A stretch of DNA of 64,000 bases from Paenibacillus sp. sptzw28 (GCF_019550795.1 NZ_CP080545.1:5251501-5315500); one strand, 5' to 3'; counted from the first letter of the stretch, positions 16,256 through 26,159 are shown. The notes: generated by a model from the sequence alone, not told the origin. Program-made: numbers and translations.

Positions 16256-17122
16256 TTGAATCGTTGGAATCGTTTGAATCGTCAACCTCCCGTCGTCCTC
16301 ATCACCGGCTGCTCCAGCGGGTTCGGACTACATACTGCCATAGCTTTTGCCAGCCGCGGCTGCCGGGTTATCGCGACCTTAAGGGATCTCGGCCGGGCAC
16401 AGACGCTGCTTGACGGTGCAAACCGGGCAGGGTGCGCCGGGCGGATCGTGTGCATGGAGCTTGATGTCACGAATCATGAACAAGCGGGTTCCGTCATTCA
16501 GCGTGCCCAGCTCGAATTCGGCGGCATAGACATTATAGTCAACAACGCCGGCTATGCGCTTGGCGGCTTCGCTGAGGAAGTGCCGATCGAGCGCTGGCGG
16601 GAGCTGCTTGAGACGAACGTTCTCGGCGTAATCGCGCTAACGCAGGCGGCTCTGCCGGGCATGCGTGCGCGCGGGCGCGGACTGATAATAAATATAAGCA
16701 GTATCAGCGGTCTGTTAGGACTTCCTGGATTTGCGCCTTATGCCGCATCCAAGTACGCACTTGAAGGCTATAGCGAGTCATTACGCCATGAACTTGCGCC
16801 ATGGGGTATTCGCGTCGTCCTTGTCGAGCCCGGCGCATACAGCACCGACATATGGAGCAAAGGGCTGAGCGCCGTCCGCGAAGACGCGGCAGCGGATTCC
16901 CCGTACGCACCTCAGCTCGTCAGGCTGCTTGCACGCACGCGCGCCGCCGCCGAGCGTGCCGCCGACCCGCGCGAGGTCGCGGAGGCTGTTGTCCGCATCG
17001 CGGGCAAGCGCTTACCCCAGCTCCGCTATCCGATCGGGCGCGGAACCAGGTTGGCGGTACTGGCCAAAGCGCTGCTCCCATGGCGGCTGTACGAAGCGAT
17101 TGTGCAGCGCATGCTTCGCTAG
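16256..17122 (+). CDS. Short-chain dehydrogenase/reductase
   Basis: 288 aa classical SDR. NAD(P)-binding TGCSSGFG near residue 18, NNAG near 95, catalytic Ser in ISSISG near 147 and YAASK near 160. The arginine after the second beta strand (ATLRDLGRAQ) favours NADPH. It starts with TTG 16256 (weak AAGCAGG upstream); no better in-frame start precedes the Rossmann motif. Substrate not predictable. The next 380 bp (17123-17502) show no gene. Confidence 0.85.
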   Translation: MNRWNRLNRQPPVVLITGCSSGFGLHTAIAFASRGCRVIATLRDLGRAQTLLDGANRAGCAGRIVCMELDVTNHEQAGSVIQRAQLEFGGIDIIVNNAGYALGGFAEEVPIERWRELLETNVLGVIALTQAALPGMRARGRGLIINISSISGLLGLPGFAPYAASKYALEGYSESLRHELAPWGIRVVLVEPGAYSTDIWSKGLSAVREDAAADSPYAPQLVRLLARTRAAAERAADPREVAEAVVRIAGKRLPQLRYPIGRGTRLAVLAKALLPWRLYEAIVQRMLR

Positions 17123-17502
17123 AAAAATTTTAATGAAAAGATGTTTCCCCTTCAATGTTAGTCGTCAACGAGACAATCTCCCTTTGTAATGAGATCAACT
17201 GGGGTTTCATGCTCTATAGCATACGTTTGACGATCGCTAAGCTCCCGTTTTTCACATGACTTATTCGCTGACCTTTGTTCGGGTTGAATCGTAATCCGCC
17301 TCCTTCCAAAGCAGTCTGTGACTCTTTTTAACTAACCGTTCCCCGGTACCCGGATGAAAAGGTGATCTACCCCTCCTGTTTTCTTCCTGTAGCCCACGCA
17401 ATGCTGAAGCCGCGGATTGGTTCCTTTCCAATTTTAGTCCCGGAGGGACTGCGTTAGCAAGTATCCGCAGCCCCTCTCTGCAAATAAACCGAAACCCAAT
17501 GT

Positions 17503-20500
17503 TTAATTCAACAATCCCGCATATTTCATTAACCTGCCGAGAATGACGGCCGCTTGGGCTCTTGTGGCACTATCCTCCGGAGCGAACTCGGTGTCGGAGC
17601 TTCCGGTCATCAGACCGATTTTGATATTGGCGGTAATGGCATTCCGTTCTTCCGAAGCAAGGTTCCGAAGATCTGTATACTTGTCGATAATCGGCTGGTC
17701 GATATTCGTTAAGGGGATTTTACCCACCGTCACTTCCGCCGCCCTGTAGATCATAATTGCAATATCTGACCGGGTAATAGGCTCATTCGGATGAAATTGC
17801 TCCGCACGGTCGATGATACCCGCTGCATAGGCGGTCGCCACAGGTGAGTGGAACCAGCTTTGCTGCGCGACATCATTATAAGGAAGATTGTCGGCGGTTC
17901 CATACAAGCCGAGTGCGCGGGTAAGCATGGTGACAAATTCCGCCTTGCTGATCGACTTGTTCGGGTTGAATGCAGATGCTGACACGCCGCTTACGATCAG
18001 CTTGGAGGCTAACCGCTGCACGTCCCCTTTGGCCCAGTGGGCCGCCATATCGGTAAATTGCTTATTCGTCTTGACCGCTGCGTACGTGCCGTTGGTCATG
18101 TGCTTGATAACCGCTGAAGTTCGTCCGCCCGAGCGATCGAGCAGCGCCGGAACGTAGACGGGCTGTTTGGAAACCGGATCGTACCAGACGACTGTCGTAT
18201 CCTTGAGCGATGTTTCCGGAGTGATAAACAGCATCCTGTTTATATATTGGTTGAAGCTGCTAAGCGGATAAGACTTGCCTCCGGCCACAACAAAGGTATC
18301 GTAAACGATCGGCGAACCAAGCATTTCAAGGCCGGCAGCCTTGGCTTTCGCTGTAATTTCATCCGTTAGGCCGGTCCCCGCGGTACGAATGACGATCCCG
18401 ATATAGACATCGCCGGGTGCTGCTTTTAATTGAGCGGCAAGCGAGGCGGCATCTACAACCGTGATCGGGAAATCATACTCGCCGATCGGCGTTGCGACCT
18501 TGAAATGAACGGTACTCCCTTCACTCACGGATGAGAATGCGGCAGCGGGAATTAGCGTTTTAACGTTTTTGGAATCGCCTCCGTCCACGGTAAATCCGAT
18601 CGTAAATGCGGTTTTCCCTTTCATTTGCTGAAGCGCATCAGCGATCGAGCCGCTGTCTACCGTATAAACGGCCACCGCCTCTCCCTGCTCTGTCGTTTCA
18701 TCCGACTGCGCCGCAGCGGATGCCTCGAGCATAACGTCAACGACATCCGGCTTCTGCTCTCCAGGCGCCGTTCCGGTCAATTCCGATTCCTCTTCAGTCT
18801 CGGATATTCCGGTACCGCCGATCGCCGCAGATGCCATGTTAACCGTGCGTCCCGCAAAAGCTGCGACCATGTTGCCTTGTTCATCCTGCAGCCGATCTGT
18901 GCCGGGAGTGTAGCTCAGCTGTACGCTTTGCTTCGTTCCAAGGATTCCTTCCACTGTCAAAGTAAGAGTAGAGCCGGTAATCCGGACATCGCTCACTCTC
19001 TTTGCCGCATTGCTTGCCGATACCGAGAAATCCGCGGCACCCGGCATAACACTTTCATTCAGCGGGCGCGAGAATGTTACGGTAATGGTTGAACCTTTTC
19101 CTTCGACTGTTGTTATATTAACCGGTGTGCTTGGAACCGTGATAGAGTAGCCTGTCAACGCCGCGGCTTGGTTGCCGTTCGTATCTTTAAGCGGATTTCC
19201 GCCTGTCGGTGAGTAGCTGACTTTGAGCGCCTGTCCTGCAGGAGGCGCGGATTGCATGCTCAGCTTGACTGTCGAACCGCTGATATTGACCGTACTGACG
19301 GATATGGTTGACTGGCCGCTCGTTACCGTATATTGAGAGGCATACGGAGCTACACTCGAAGAGAGGCTCTCATTGTATGTTAATGTGATTGTGCTGCCGC
19401 TTACCGTGGCGCTGGAAATCGTCGGCGGCGTCGAATCGGAGCCATTGGTCGTTACAGGCTGGCTGTACAAGCTCGACGCCAAATTGCCGCTCAGATCTTG
19501 TAACCCGCCGCTATAGGGGGCAGAATAACCGACAGTGAGCGTTTCGCCGGTCGTTACCGGCGTTCCCAGCGTGAGCATAACGGTTAAGCCGTTCACCGCC
19601 ACGCTTGTCACCGTCCGGTAACTGCTGCCGTATACCGAAAAGCTGGCCGCCGATGGCACCTGAGACGAATCGAGCGTTTCGCTGTAGGTCAGCATCACAA
19701 GTGCATAGCTTGCCGAGGCTCTTATGAACGTAGGCGCAGTAAGATCCGTTTGATTGGTCACAGCCTGCGAGGAAAGCTGCGCCGCCTTATTGCCGCTTAC
19801 ATCTTGAATCGCCGAGCTCCCTGACGGTGTATAACTGAGCGTTACCGTATTATTGGCGGCGGCGGCTGAAGAGAGTGTGAGCGTAACCACCGCACCGTTC
19901 ACCGACACATTCGTAACCGAACGCTGCAAGCTCCCAACAAACACATTAAAGCTCGAAGATGGGGGAGTGAACCCCGTTCCCGTTCTAAGCGCTTCGCTGT
20001 ATGTCAGTTTGATCGAAGCGCCATTGATAACGGCACCGGTAAGCGTAGGGAGAGTATGGTCGTTAGCGTTTCCCGCCGTAAAGCTGCTGAATGAATCGGC
20101 TTCATTCCCGTTCAAATCTTTCACAGGATTGGCCTCAGGCTGAGTGTATGATACCATAACGGATGCGCCGCCGGCAGCGGCCCTGGATAAAGTCAGGCGA
20201 AGGTCGGACCCGCTTATCGCAGCTTGAGTTACGGGCAGCGCAGCGGAGCCTGAAGTCACCGCAAAGCTTCCGACCGCCGGTACTGACGCGCTGCTCAGCG
20301 GTTCACTGTATGATAGGGTCAGTACGGCTCCGTCCAGAGTCGCGCGCAGAAGCGCAGGCTTGGTAGAATCGTTCCCCCGCGCCACCTGCTGCTGAACAAG
20401 ATTATCCGCTCTGTTGCCGCTCAAATCCTTCACGGCGTTCATATCGGGCATAGAGTAGGACACAGTCAGTATGCCGTTTGCGGCGGGAGATTCCGCAAGC

Positions 20501-21696
20501 TTGAGCGATACCGTCGCATCCGCCACGGCAACACTCGCTACCGCCTTATATGCTCCGTCCAAAAAGACGGAATAACTGCCGGCACCCGGAACGGATGATG
20601 TCAGAAGCGGCTCGTTATAAACGAGCCTCACAGTGGAATCCGTTACTCTTGAGCTCAGCAGCAGCGGAGGCGAATCGTCGGTTCGATTCGATGCGATTTT
20701 ATTATCGAAGGAAGCCGCGTTAATGCCCATACTGCTTACCAACGGATTTACCCCCGGGGGCTGATAGCTGACAGTGACGGTTTGGCTGCTTGTAACGGGA
20801 CTGTACAATGTGATAGTAACGACCGGACCGTTAACGGCCAACCGCGAAATGGCTACGTGCTGCGTATCGGCGGCGACAATGAAGCTGCCCTTGGCAGGAA
20901 TTGAGAGTTTATTCAGGTTTTGATTGTACGTAAGCTGTAAGGTATCGCTGTATACAACCGCCGAGACGACCTCCGGCGCGGCGGATTGAGAAGGGTTAAC
21001 AGCCGCCACATCGTATAAATTGGCCGCCGCGTTCCCAGCAGTATCCTGCAGCGGCGAGCCGCCTTTCAAATAGGTAATCTGGACGGTCTGGCCCGCGCCG
21101 ACCGGCTCCGCAACCTGCAGCCGCAGTGAAGCGCCGGTAACCGATGTCGATGAAATGGAGGTTGGAACGCCGTTTACTTTGACGACAAAGTTAGCTGCCC
21201 CCGGTACAGAGCCGGGGTCGAGCGTTTCATTATACTGCAGCGTCACATCGCTGCCGGAAGCCACTGCGGACACAAGCAGCGGCAGCGAATTATCCGGCTG
21301 CGTCACGGGGCAGTCAACCAAGTTGTCGGCGGTATTGCCCGACAAATCCTGCAAAGGCGGATTTCCCTGTAAATAGGTAAGCCATACCGACTGAGTGGGC
21401 CCGGGCGCAGCGGCGAGCGTTATTTCAACAACACTGCCGTTGATGTGGATGCCCGATACCGCCGATTGGTTATCATCGACTCTCGCATACATATTCTCTA
21501 CGCTCGGAACAGCGTCCGGTTTGAGCGGCTCGTTATAGCTCAGCCTTATGACAGCACCGTCGAGAACCGCGCTTTGCAGCTCGGGCTTAACACTATCAAG
21601 CGCGAAAACGGCATTCGACATGATATACAATAATACCGATGCTACGATAAGCAAACGAATTGAAAACGCTATCATCCGCCGACAAATTTTTTTCAC
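17503..21696 (-). CDS. Surface protein with nine SwmB-like repeats and three SLH domains
   Basis: 1397 aa exported protein. Signal peptide at 1-35 (KKICRRMIAFSIRLLIVASVLLY...VFA). Then nine tandem repeats of about 100 residues, each with a V-LTYNE-L core and ending in QDLSGN-A; these match the SwmB-type Ig-like repeat first seen in a cyanobacterial swimming protein. A mixed 260-residue segment follows, then three SLH domains at the C-terminus (FTDMAAHWAKGDV, YNDVAQQSWFHSPV, YTDLRNLASEERNAI) that bind the cell-wall polymer. GTG 21694-21696 is chosen for AAGGAGG 8 nt upstream. Likely adhesion or wall architecture. Confidence 0.88.
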   Translation of the reverse strand: MKKICRRMIAFSIRLLIVASVLLYIMSNAVFALDSVKPELQSAVLDGAVIRLSYNEPLKPDAVPSVENMYARVDDNQSAVSGIHINGSVVEITLAAAPGPTQSVWLTYLQGNPPLQDLSGNTADNLVDCPVTQPDNSLPLLVSAVASGSDVTLQYNETLDPGSVPGAANFVVKVNGVPTSISSTSVTGASLRLQVAEPVGAGQTVQITYLKGGSPLQDTAGNAAANLYDVAAVNPSQSAAPEVVSAVVYSDTLQLTYNQNLNKLSIPAKGSFIVAADTQHVAISRLAVNGPVVTITLYSPVTSSQTVTVSYQPPGVNPLVSSMGINAASFDNKIASNRTDDSPPLLLSSRVTDSTVRLVYNEPLLTSSVPGAGSYSVFLDGAYKAVASVAVADATVSLKLAESPAANGILTVSYSMPDMNAVKDLSGNRADNLVQQQVARGNDSTKPALLRATLDGAVLTLSYSEPLSSASVPAVGSFAVTSGSAALPVTQAAISGSDLRLTLSRAAAGGASVMVSYTQPEANPVKDLNGNEADSFSSFTAGNANDHTLPTLTGAVINGASIKLTYSEALRTGTGFTPPSSSFNVFVGSLQRSVTNVSVNGAVVTLTLSSAAAANNTVTLSYTPSGSSAIQDVSGNKAAQLSSQAVTNQTDLTAPTFIRASASYALVMLTYSETLDSSQVPSAASFSVYGSSYRTVTSVAVNGLTVMLTLGTPVTTGETLTVGYSAPYSGGLQDLSGNLASSLYSQPVTTNGSDSTPPTISSATVSGSTITLTYNESLSSSVAPYASQYTVTSGQSTISVSTVNISGSTVKLSMQSAPPAGQALKVSYSPTGGNPLKDTNGNQAAALTGYSITVPSTPVNITTVEGKGSTITVTFSRPLNESVMPGAADFSVSASNAAKRVSDVRITGSTLTLTVEGILGTKQSVQLSYTPGTDRLQDEQGNMVAAFAGRTVNMASAAIGGTGISETEEESELTGTAPGEQKPDVVDVMLEASAAAQSDETTEQGEAVAVYTVDSGSIADALQQMKGKTAFTIGFTVDGGDSKNVKTLIPAAAFSSVSEGSTVHFKVATPIGEYDFPITVVDAASLAAQLKAAPGDVYIGIVIRTAGTGLTDEITAKAKAAGLEMLGSPIVYDTFVVAGGKSYPLSSFNQYINRMLFITPETSLKDTTVVWYDPVSKQPVYVPALLDRSGGRTSAVIKHMTNGTYAAVKTNKQFTDMAAHWAKGDVQRLASKLIVSGVSASAFNPNKSISKAEFVTMLTRALGLYGTADNLPYNDVAQQSWFHSPVATAYAAGIIDRAEQFHPNEPITRSDIAIMIYRAAEVTVGKIPLTNIDQPIIDKYTDLRNLASEERNAITANIKIGLMTGSSDTEFAPEDSATRAQAAVILGRLMKYAGLLN

Positions 21697-22141
21697 ATCA
21701 TCTGCCTCCTTAAGCCCTTCTATTCTGCTTCGTACGACGGGGACGCGACATTGAATCAATGAAGCGTCTGCAGGACGCCCCCTTCCAAATTATGTGATTA
21801 CTCCTAGTATATACGATTGGGAGGGTCTGGACCATAAGAAATCTTGCTCATTCTGGTGGGCATGTACGAAGAAAACCGCGATTACAAATACGCATAACGC
21901 GTAAATGCCGCGGCTTGTTCTACATATTTTCCCGATTCATCCCGCAGGTTCCATACAACCACATCTTGAATGCTAAACCGCAGGCCGACGCTGGAAATAT
22001 GGATACACGTATAACCGTCATATATCCTAGCCGGCCGAAGCCAAGAAGTAACGGCTAACGCCGTCCTTGAGTCGGAGATTCGATTCCCACCAAGGAAAGA
22101 TAAGAAAAGGTATACTGGAACTTACACTCTTTCTTATATTT
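21697..22141. other. Gene-free gap upstream of surface protein
   Basis: About 445 bp. A TATACT element (minus strand, near 21807) could be the -10 of the surface-protein promoter but no good -35 is visible. No small gene with a ribosome site is seen. Confidence 0.4.
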
Positions 22142-22170
22142 AAAAAAAACCGGGATTCTGCCCCGGTTTT
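22142..22170 (-). terminator. Terminator after small basic protein gene
   Basis: AAAACCGGGG CAGAAT CCCGGTTTT stem with TTTTTTTT on the minus strand. Confidence 0.85.
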
Positions 22171-22180
22171 CCGATATCTT

Positions 22181-22396
22181 CTAGACACCCATTTTTTTAC
22201 GCTGATTGTTCACTTTTTTTGTATTTTGGCTTTTCAACACTTGCTGATTACCGCCTGGGCCATGCTTCTGCTGCTTACCGCCGTTTGCCTGGTCCTGCTT
22301 CTTCTGGGCGAGCTTCTGCTTCACGGCTTCTGCGAGCGAAACCTTCTTCGGTTCTGGCTTCTGGTCGTCATTCGGGGTTGCTTGTTCCTCTGACAC
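22181..22396 (-). CDS. Small Lys/Gln-rich basic protein, 71 aa
   Basis: Not named. Begins MSEEQATPNDDQKPEPKKVS, then a short helix LAEAVKQKLAQKKQ, a disordered GGKQQKHGPGGNQQ region and a basic tail KSQNTKKVNNQRKKMGV. GTG start preceded by GAGGTGATATT, and a strong terminator follows. Similar short proteins ending NQRRKMGV are, as far as I recall, common in Paenibacillus; the basic tail suggests nucleic-acid or ribosome contact, but that is inference. Confidence 0.65.
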   Translation of the reverse strand: MSEEQATPNDDQKPEPKKVSLAEAVKQKLAQKKQDQANGGKQQKHGPGGNQQVLKSQNTKKVNNQRKKMGV

Positions 22397-22484
22397 AATA
22401 TCACCTCATCTGTGTGTACTAGTTATATTGTATCGCTTTTTCGTCCCGCTTTCCAGCAAATAATCCGCAGGCTTTCCTATCTGT

Positions 22485-22655
22485 TCATTCCCGAAGCGCA
22501 TCCTTCAGCTTCGTGGACATCGTATCCTGCTGACGAATACGGAGCAGGCCGCGAAGCTTGGCAACCTCAGTCTCAAGCCGCGCCTTCTCCGCCTTTAGCT
22601 CTTCGATCTCACGCTGCGCTGCTTCCAGCTGCCCGGCTAAGGTCATTTCCTCCAT
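22485..22655 (-). CDS. Short coiled-coil protein, 56 aa
   Basis: Unrecognised. Starts MEEMTLAGQLEAAQREIEEL and continues as one heptad-patterned helix (KAEKARLETEVAKLRGLLRI), ending KLKDALRE. ATG 22653-22655 has GGAGG 6 nt upstream; a longer start is less likely. Probably a small cytoplasmic coiled coil. It could be transcribed with the small basic gene 89 bp downstream. Confidence 0.6.
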   Translation of the reverse strand: MEEMTLAGQLEAAQREIEELKAEKARLETEVAKLRGLLRIRQQDTMSTKLKDALRE

Positions 22656-22738
22656 GTGAATCCTCCGTTCTGCGCAAATACTCATACCATCATTGTATAC
22701 CTGATATAGTCCACGTCACAACTAAGCCCAGGCGGGAA

Positions 22739-22767
22739 TTGTCCGTCTTCGGACCTTGGGTTATACT
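22739..22767 (+). promoter_or_regulatory. SigA-type promoter of isoprenoid-synthase-like gene
   Basis: TTGTCC (22739-22744), 17-bp spacer, TATACT (22762-22767), 33 bp before the start codon. Confidence 0.75.
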
Positions 22768-22799
22768 CGTAACAACACAGAAACCGGGAGATGAGACCT

Positions 22800-23744
22800 A
22801 TGATTAATTGGAAGACATCGTTTAACGACGAACTCGCCATCGTATTCAGTGAAGCAATGACTATCGTTTCGGCATACCCCGCCCCCCTCGGAACCCAAGG
22901 TCTCGCCTACATAGACAAATTCAATCCTCTGCTGCCCGGCGGCACTAAAAACTACATTTGTTATTTGCTTCCGTACTGGCTGAAGGATATAACAGCGGTC
23001 GACGACCGGATGTGCCGCAAGCTTTCTCTGGCCAATGTGTTTATTATGCTGTATTTTTTCATACAGGACGATCTTATGGATTCGCCTCAGACGGATTGGA
23101 AGGAGCAGCTGGCGCTCGGCAACCTCTTTTACCTCGCCTTTCTCGATATTTATCAAGCCGAGTTCCCGGCGGGGTCGCCATTCTGGGATTACTTCCGGAC
23201 CTATATTATCGATTGGGCATCGGCAGTCGCAACAGAAGGCCGAAACGCCGGTATACTTGAACCGGACTTGCTCGAGCTTGCCAAGAAAGCGGCGCCGGTT
23301 AAACTGGCAAGCACCGGAGCGCTGCTCCATACCGGCCGGGACATACTTGTCCCCGCTGTGTCGGACTACATTGATCAAGTTCTCATTACTCTGCAAATGG
23401 TTGATGATTGGGCCGATTGGGAAGAAGACCTTGTCCACGGCAGCGGCAACAGTCTGCTCGCCTTTATACGGTCCGAGCTGAACCTTCCGGCAGATTCACC
23501 TCTTTCCCCTGCTCAAGTAACGGACTCCATACGACTGCAAGGGGGCCTCCGCCGATTTGCGGATGAGGCCGAAACCCGCTATAAGAGACTGCAGAGCACA
23601 CTACCTGGCGCATCCTGCTTATCAGCCTTCCATCACTCGCTTTCGCAAGAGCTTGTTCAGGCGGCAGATCGTTATGAACGGCGCAAACAGTCGCTGCTGC
23701 GTGGCGGGTTTGTAAACTGGCTCTCCGAATCTATTAATGAATAG
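22800..23744 (+). CDS. Class I isoprenoid-synthase-like enzyme
   Basis: 314 aa, mostly alpha-helical. Two Asp-rich metal sites in the positions expected for class I prenyl/terpene synthases: IQDDLMDSP at about residues 86-94 and QMVDDWADWEED at about 199-210. The typical FARM/SARM of chain-elongating prenyltransferases with flanking Arg/Lys is not obvious, so it could be a terpene cyclase-like or a diverged prenyltransferase. ATG 22800 has GGGAG 9 nt upstream. It is monocistronic, with its own promoter and terminator and no isoprenoid partner gene nearby. Substrate and product unknown. Confidence 0.65.
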   Translation: MINWKTSFNDELAIVFSEAMTIVSAYPAPLGTQGLAYIDKFNPLLPGGTKNYICYLLPYWLKDITAVDDRMCRKLSLANVFIMLYFFIQDDLMDSPQTDWKEQLALGNLFYLAFLDIYQAEFPAGSPFWDYFRTYIIDWASAVATEGRNAGILEPDLLELAKKAAPVKLASTGALLHTGRDILVPAVSDYIDQVLITLQMVDDWADWEEDLVHGSGNSLLAFIRSELNLPADSPLSPAQVTDSIRLQGGLRRFADEAETRYKRLQSTLPGASCLSAFHHSLSQELVQAADRYERRKQSLLRGGFVNWLSESINE

Positions 23745-23867
23745 CCGCTCATTATCGCCGCTGACGGCAATGGAAGAAACGAGCTGCAGGTTATGCTTTC
23801 TTATCCCGCCTGACCCAACGGATAATGATGAACATTCCACTGCGACTTGACGCACTGGTAACCAAGC

Positions 23868-23906
23868 ATAAGGTGCCGTAGCCATCGGATCGATATGGCA
23901 CCTTAT
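23868..23906. terminator. Bidirectional terminator between convergent genes
   Basis: ATAAGGTGCC ... GGCACCTTAT, a 10-bp perfect stem with A/T-rich flanks. Confidence 0.7.
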
Positions 23907-25799
23907 TTAATTCCTGACCGCCGGAAATCGGACAATCGCTTCAGTGCCTTTGCCGCGTTCGCTTTTAAACTCCAGCTTCCCATCCATAAGCTCAATAATT
24001 CGGAACGTTACCATCAGACCGAGTCCGGTTCCTTTGGTCTTATTGGAGAAATACGGCTCTCCGAGGCGCTTTAGCATGTTTTCCTCCATGCCTTCGCCGT
24101 TGTCCCGGACATGAACGAAAACCTCTCCACGCTCCTCATACGCCCAAAGATGGATACGTCCGTTTCCACGAAGCGCTTCGATGCTGTTCTTGAGAATATT
24201 AATAAAGGCTTGCTTCATCTTCGATGAATTCCCTTGTATATACAAGTCCTTCGGTATGCTTATCTCAATTTTCCCCCCTTGTAAATTAGCCAGCGGGACA
24301 AGAATCCCTTCCACTTGGGACAGCTCCTCTGCAAGGTTGAGAATAGTAGTTTGCTCCATCTGCGGCTTGGCGAATGTCAGGTAATTCGTAATGATCGACG
24401 CAGCGCGGTCCAGTTCTTCAATTGCCAGCTTCAAATAGTTCCTTTCTCTGCCGCCATGCATCGAGTCTCCCAGCAGCTGAAGAAAGCCCCGGGTTACCTG
24501 CAGCGGATTCCGCACTTCATGCGCAACGGAAGCCGCCAGCTGACTGATGACTTCCATTTTCTCGGAACGCTGAAGCTGATGATTATACATTTCCAGTTCT
24601 TTGGAATATTTTACAATTTTATCATGATTATAGGCGAACTTTTTACCTAGCAGGATGATCAGAGAAAATATGAATCCTACAATACCCCATTTCCACAAAT
24701 ACAAATTGTACTGCCCATCCCGGGCAAAATACAAAGCAAGCTCACCGATACCGAATACCGCAAATATCCCAAATCCCACAGTAATAATAACGGCGTCTTT
24801 ATTGCCCTTGCAAACGTAGGTTATCAGCATTCCAATAATAAGGGCAAATTGAACCATCATTATAATGCCAAGGACAGTCACTGTAATCAGGTGGTATAAG
24901 CCGTAGAAGCGGCTTGTCGATATGTCGTTCAACACCATTCCGAGAAGGCAAAGAACGGAATAGCCGATCTGGAACTTTCGGAATTTCCGGAAAATCCCGA
25001 AGTACCCGCCTTCAAACATTTTTTCGAAAAAGAAGGTCAGCGAGACGAGAAATACGACCAGCGCACCATCGAAGAGATGCAGGTACACTTTCCCGTATTC
25101 TCCGTAATAGGTATACAGAAACGGAGAGTACATCATGATGAGCACGCCGACCGAGAGAATGATCAGGCTAAGCGAGATCCACCCCGGAAGCTGCATTCTA
25201 CTTAGAAATGCAGAGCAGATAAGCATGACGACCGCGATAAATAGAAATGCGCATCCAAGCACGATATCCAGTAAATCCGCTTTCATATATTTCTCCGATA
25301 TCGACTGATAGTCACCGATCTGTATCCCGTTAGTGAGTCCCAGCATGTCCATCGAGGATGTGGTATGAATCAGCAAGATCTTGTCCGAATCGCTGCCGGA
25401 GAGAGGCAGCAAGAGCCGATAGATATCATATGCATATGGACGGCTGCTTTGATAGATTGGTTTATCGTCTATAAAGACTTTTATTTCCTGTCCGTAAACT
25501 CTTTCGATTAATATGCCGGACCTCTCCGGCAATTTCGGCAGGGTGATTTTTATCCAAGCGCCTGTAACCCCCGGAGATTTGGACGTTACCGGTTTATCTG
25601 CAAGAACTGTGGACCATTCTCCCTCGTTCAAGACCGCCTGCGGAGAATCCTTCTCATTACCGCTCGTTTCCCACTTCATTTCCCATTTGATAATCGTTTC
25701 TGCGGAAGCGGGCGGATCGCTATGGGCGGCTGCGAGTGTGAAGGAAAATAAGGATAACAGGATAATGCAAATAACCAAAGCCTTAGGCATGGTCTTCAT
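23907..25799 (-). CDS. 7TMR-DISM sensor histidine kinase A
   Basis: 630 aa. Signal sequence at 1-23, an extracellular 7TMR-DISM-type beta domain to about residue 165 (GAWIKITLP, VYGQEIKVFIDDKPIYQS), seven transmembrane helices at about 170-385, a coiled coil, HisKA with His427 (SVAHEVRNPLQVTRGFLQLL) and HATPase_c (NILKNSIEAL, RDNGEGM, TKGTGLGL). The H box resembles the KinA/KinB sporulation kinases that feed Spo0F. GAGGTG precedes the ATG. It is closely similar to the kinase at 26479-28386 and divergent from the small peptide gene. No response regulator adjoins. Confidence 0.9.
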   Translation of the reverse strand: MKTMPKALVICIILLSLFSFTLAAAHSDPPASAETIIKWEMKWETSGNEKDSPQAVLNEGEWSTVLADKPVTSKSPGVTGAWIKITLPKLPERSGILIERVYGQEIKVFIDDKPIYQSSRPYAYDIYRLLLPLSGSDSDKILLIHTTSSMDMLGLTNGIQIGDYQSISEKYMKADLLDIVLGCAFLFIAVVMLICSAFLSRMQLPGWISLSLIILSVGVLIMMYSPFLYTYYGEYGKVYLHLFDGALVVFLVSLTFFFEKMFEGGYFGIFRKFRKFQIGYSVLCLLGMVLNDISTSRFYGLYHLITVTVLGIIMMVQFALIIGMLITYVCKGNKDAVIITVGFGIFAVFGIGELALYFARDGQYNLYLWKWGIVGFIFSLIILLGKKFAYNHDKIVKYSKELEMYNHQLQRSEKMEVISQLAASVAHEVRNPLQVTRGFLQLLGDSMHGGRERNYLKLAIEELDRAASIITNYLTFAKPQMEQTTILNLAEELSQVEGILVPLANLQGGKIEISIPKDLYIQGNSSKMKQAFINILKNSIEALRGNGRIHLWAYEERGEVFVHVRDNGEGMEENMLKRLGEPYFSNKTKGTGLGLMVTFRIIELMDGKLEFKSERGKGTEAIVRFPAVRN

Positions 25800-25818
25800 G
25801 GGAGCACCTCATGTCGTT

Positions 25819-25838
25819 GTTACATCCGAGATTGTAAC
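25819..25838. promoter_or_regulatory. Inverted repeat upstream of kinase A
   Basis: GTTACA-N8-TGTAAC, perfect 6-bp arms, 20 bp upstream of the kinase A start codon. Operator-like; the binding protein is unknown. Confidence 0.45.
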
Positions 25839-26150
25839 ACTTTCGATATAAGCGTTAGCGTAGCCCTGGCAGGTGCGATGTCACAGCTGTAATTAGGCAG
25901 GTTTTACGCGGACGCGGAAGAGACCGATCTGGTTATAACGTTTATTTTACTTGGTTATGCGGGTATAACGCCAGTGTTTTCCAACGTCGTTAAAGTCCAA
26001 AGTATTAGGAACGCTCAGCTTATGCCGGGCTGAGTCGTCCCACTACCAAAGTTTGATGCGAGTATGTCCAAAAATAGTTCTTAAGATTTAGTATAAATAA
26101 GTTATATAGTAGAATTTTATCATTTTTTGATAGAAATTGATGATTGTTTA

Positions 26151-26159
26151 TGATATACT
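26151..26159 (+). promoter_or_regulatory. Extended -10 promoter of NHLP-type gene
   Basis: TGATATACT is an extended -10 (TG-N-TATACT), 40 bp before the start codon; no good -35 at 17 bp. The region 26090-26160 is very AT-rich. Confidence 0.5.

Noticed and set aside
22060..22110. tRNA-like T arm (GATTCGATTCCCACC)
   Set aside because: The flanking bases do not pair as a T stem and no acceptor or anticodon arms can be drawn around it.
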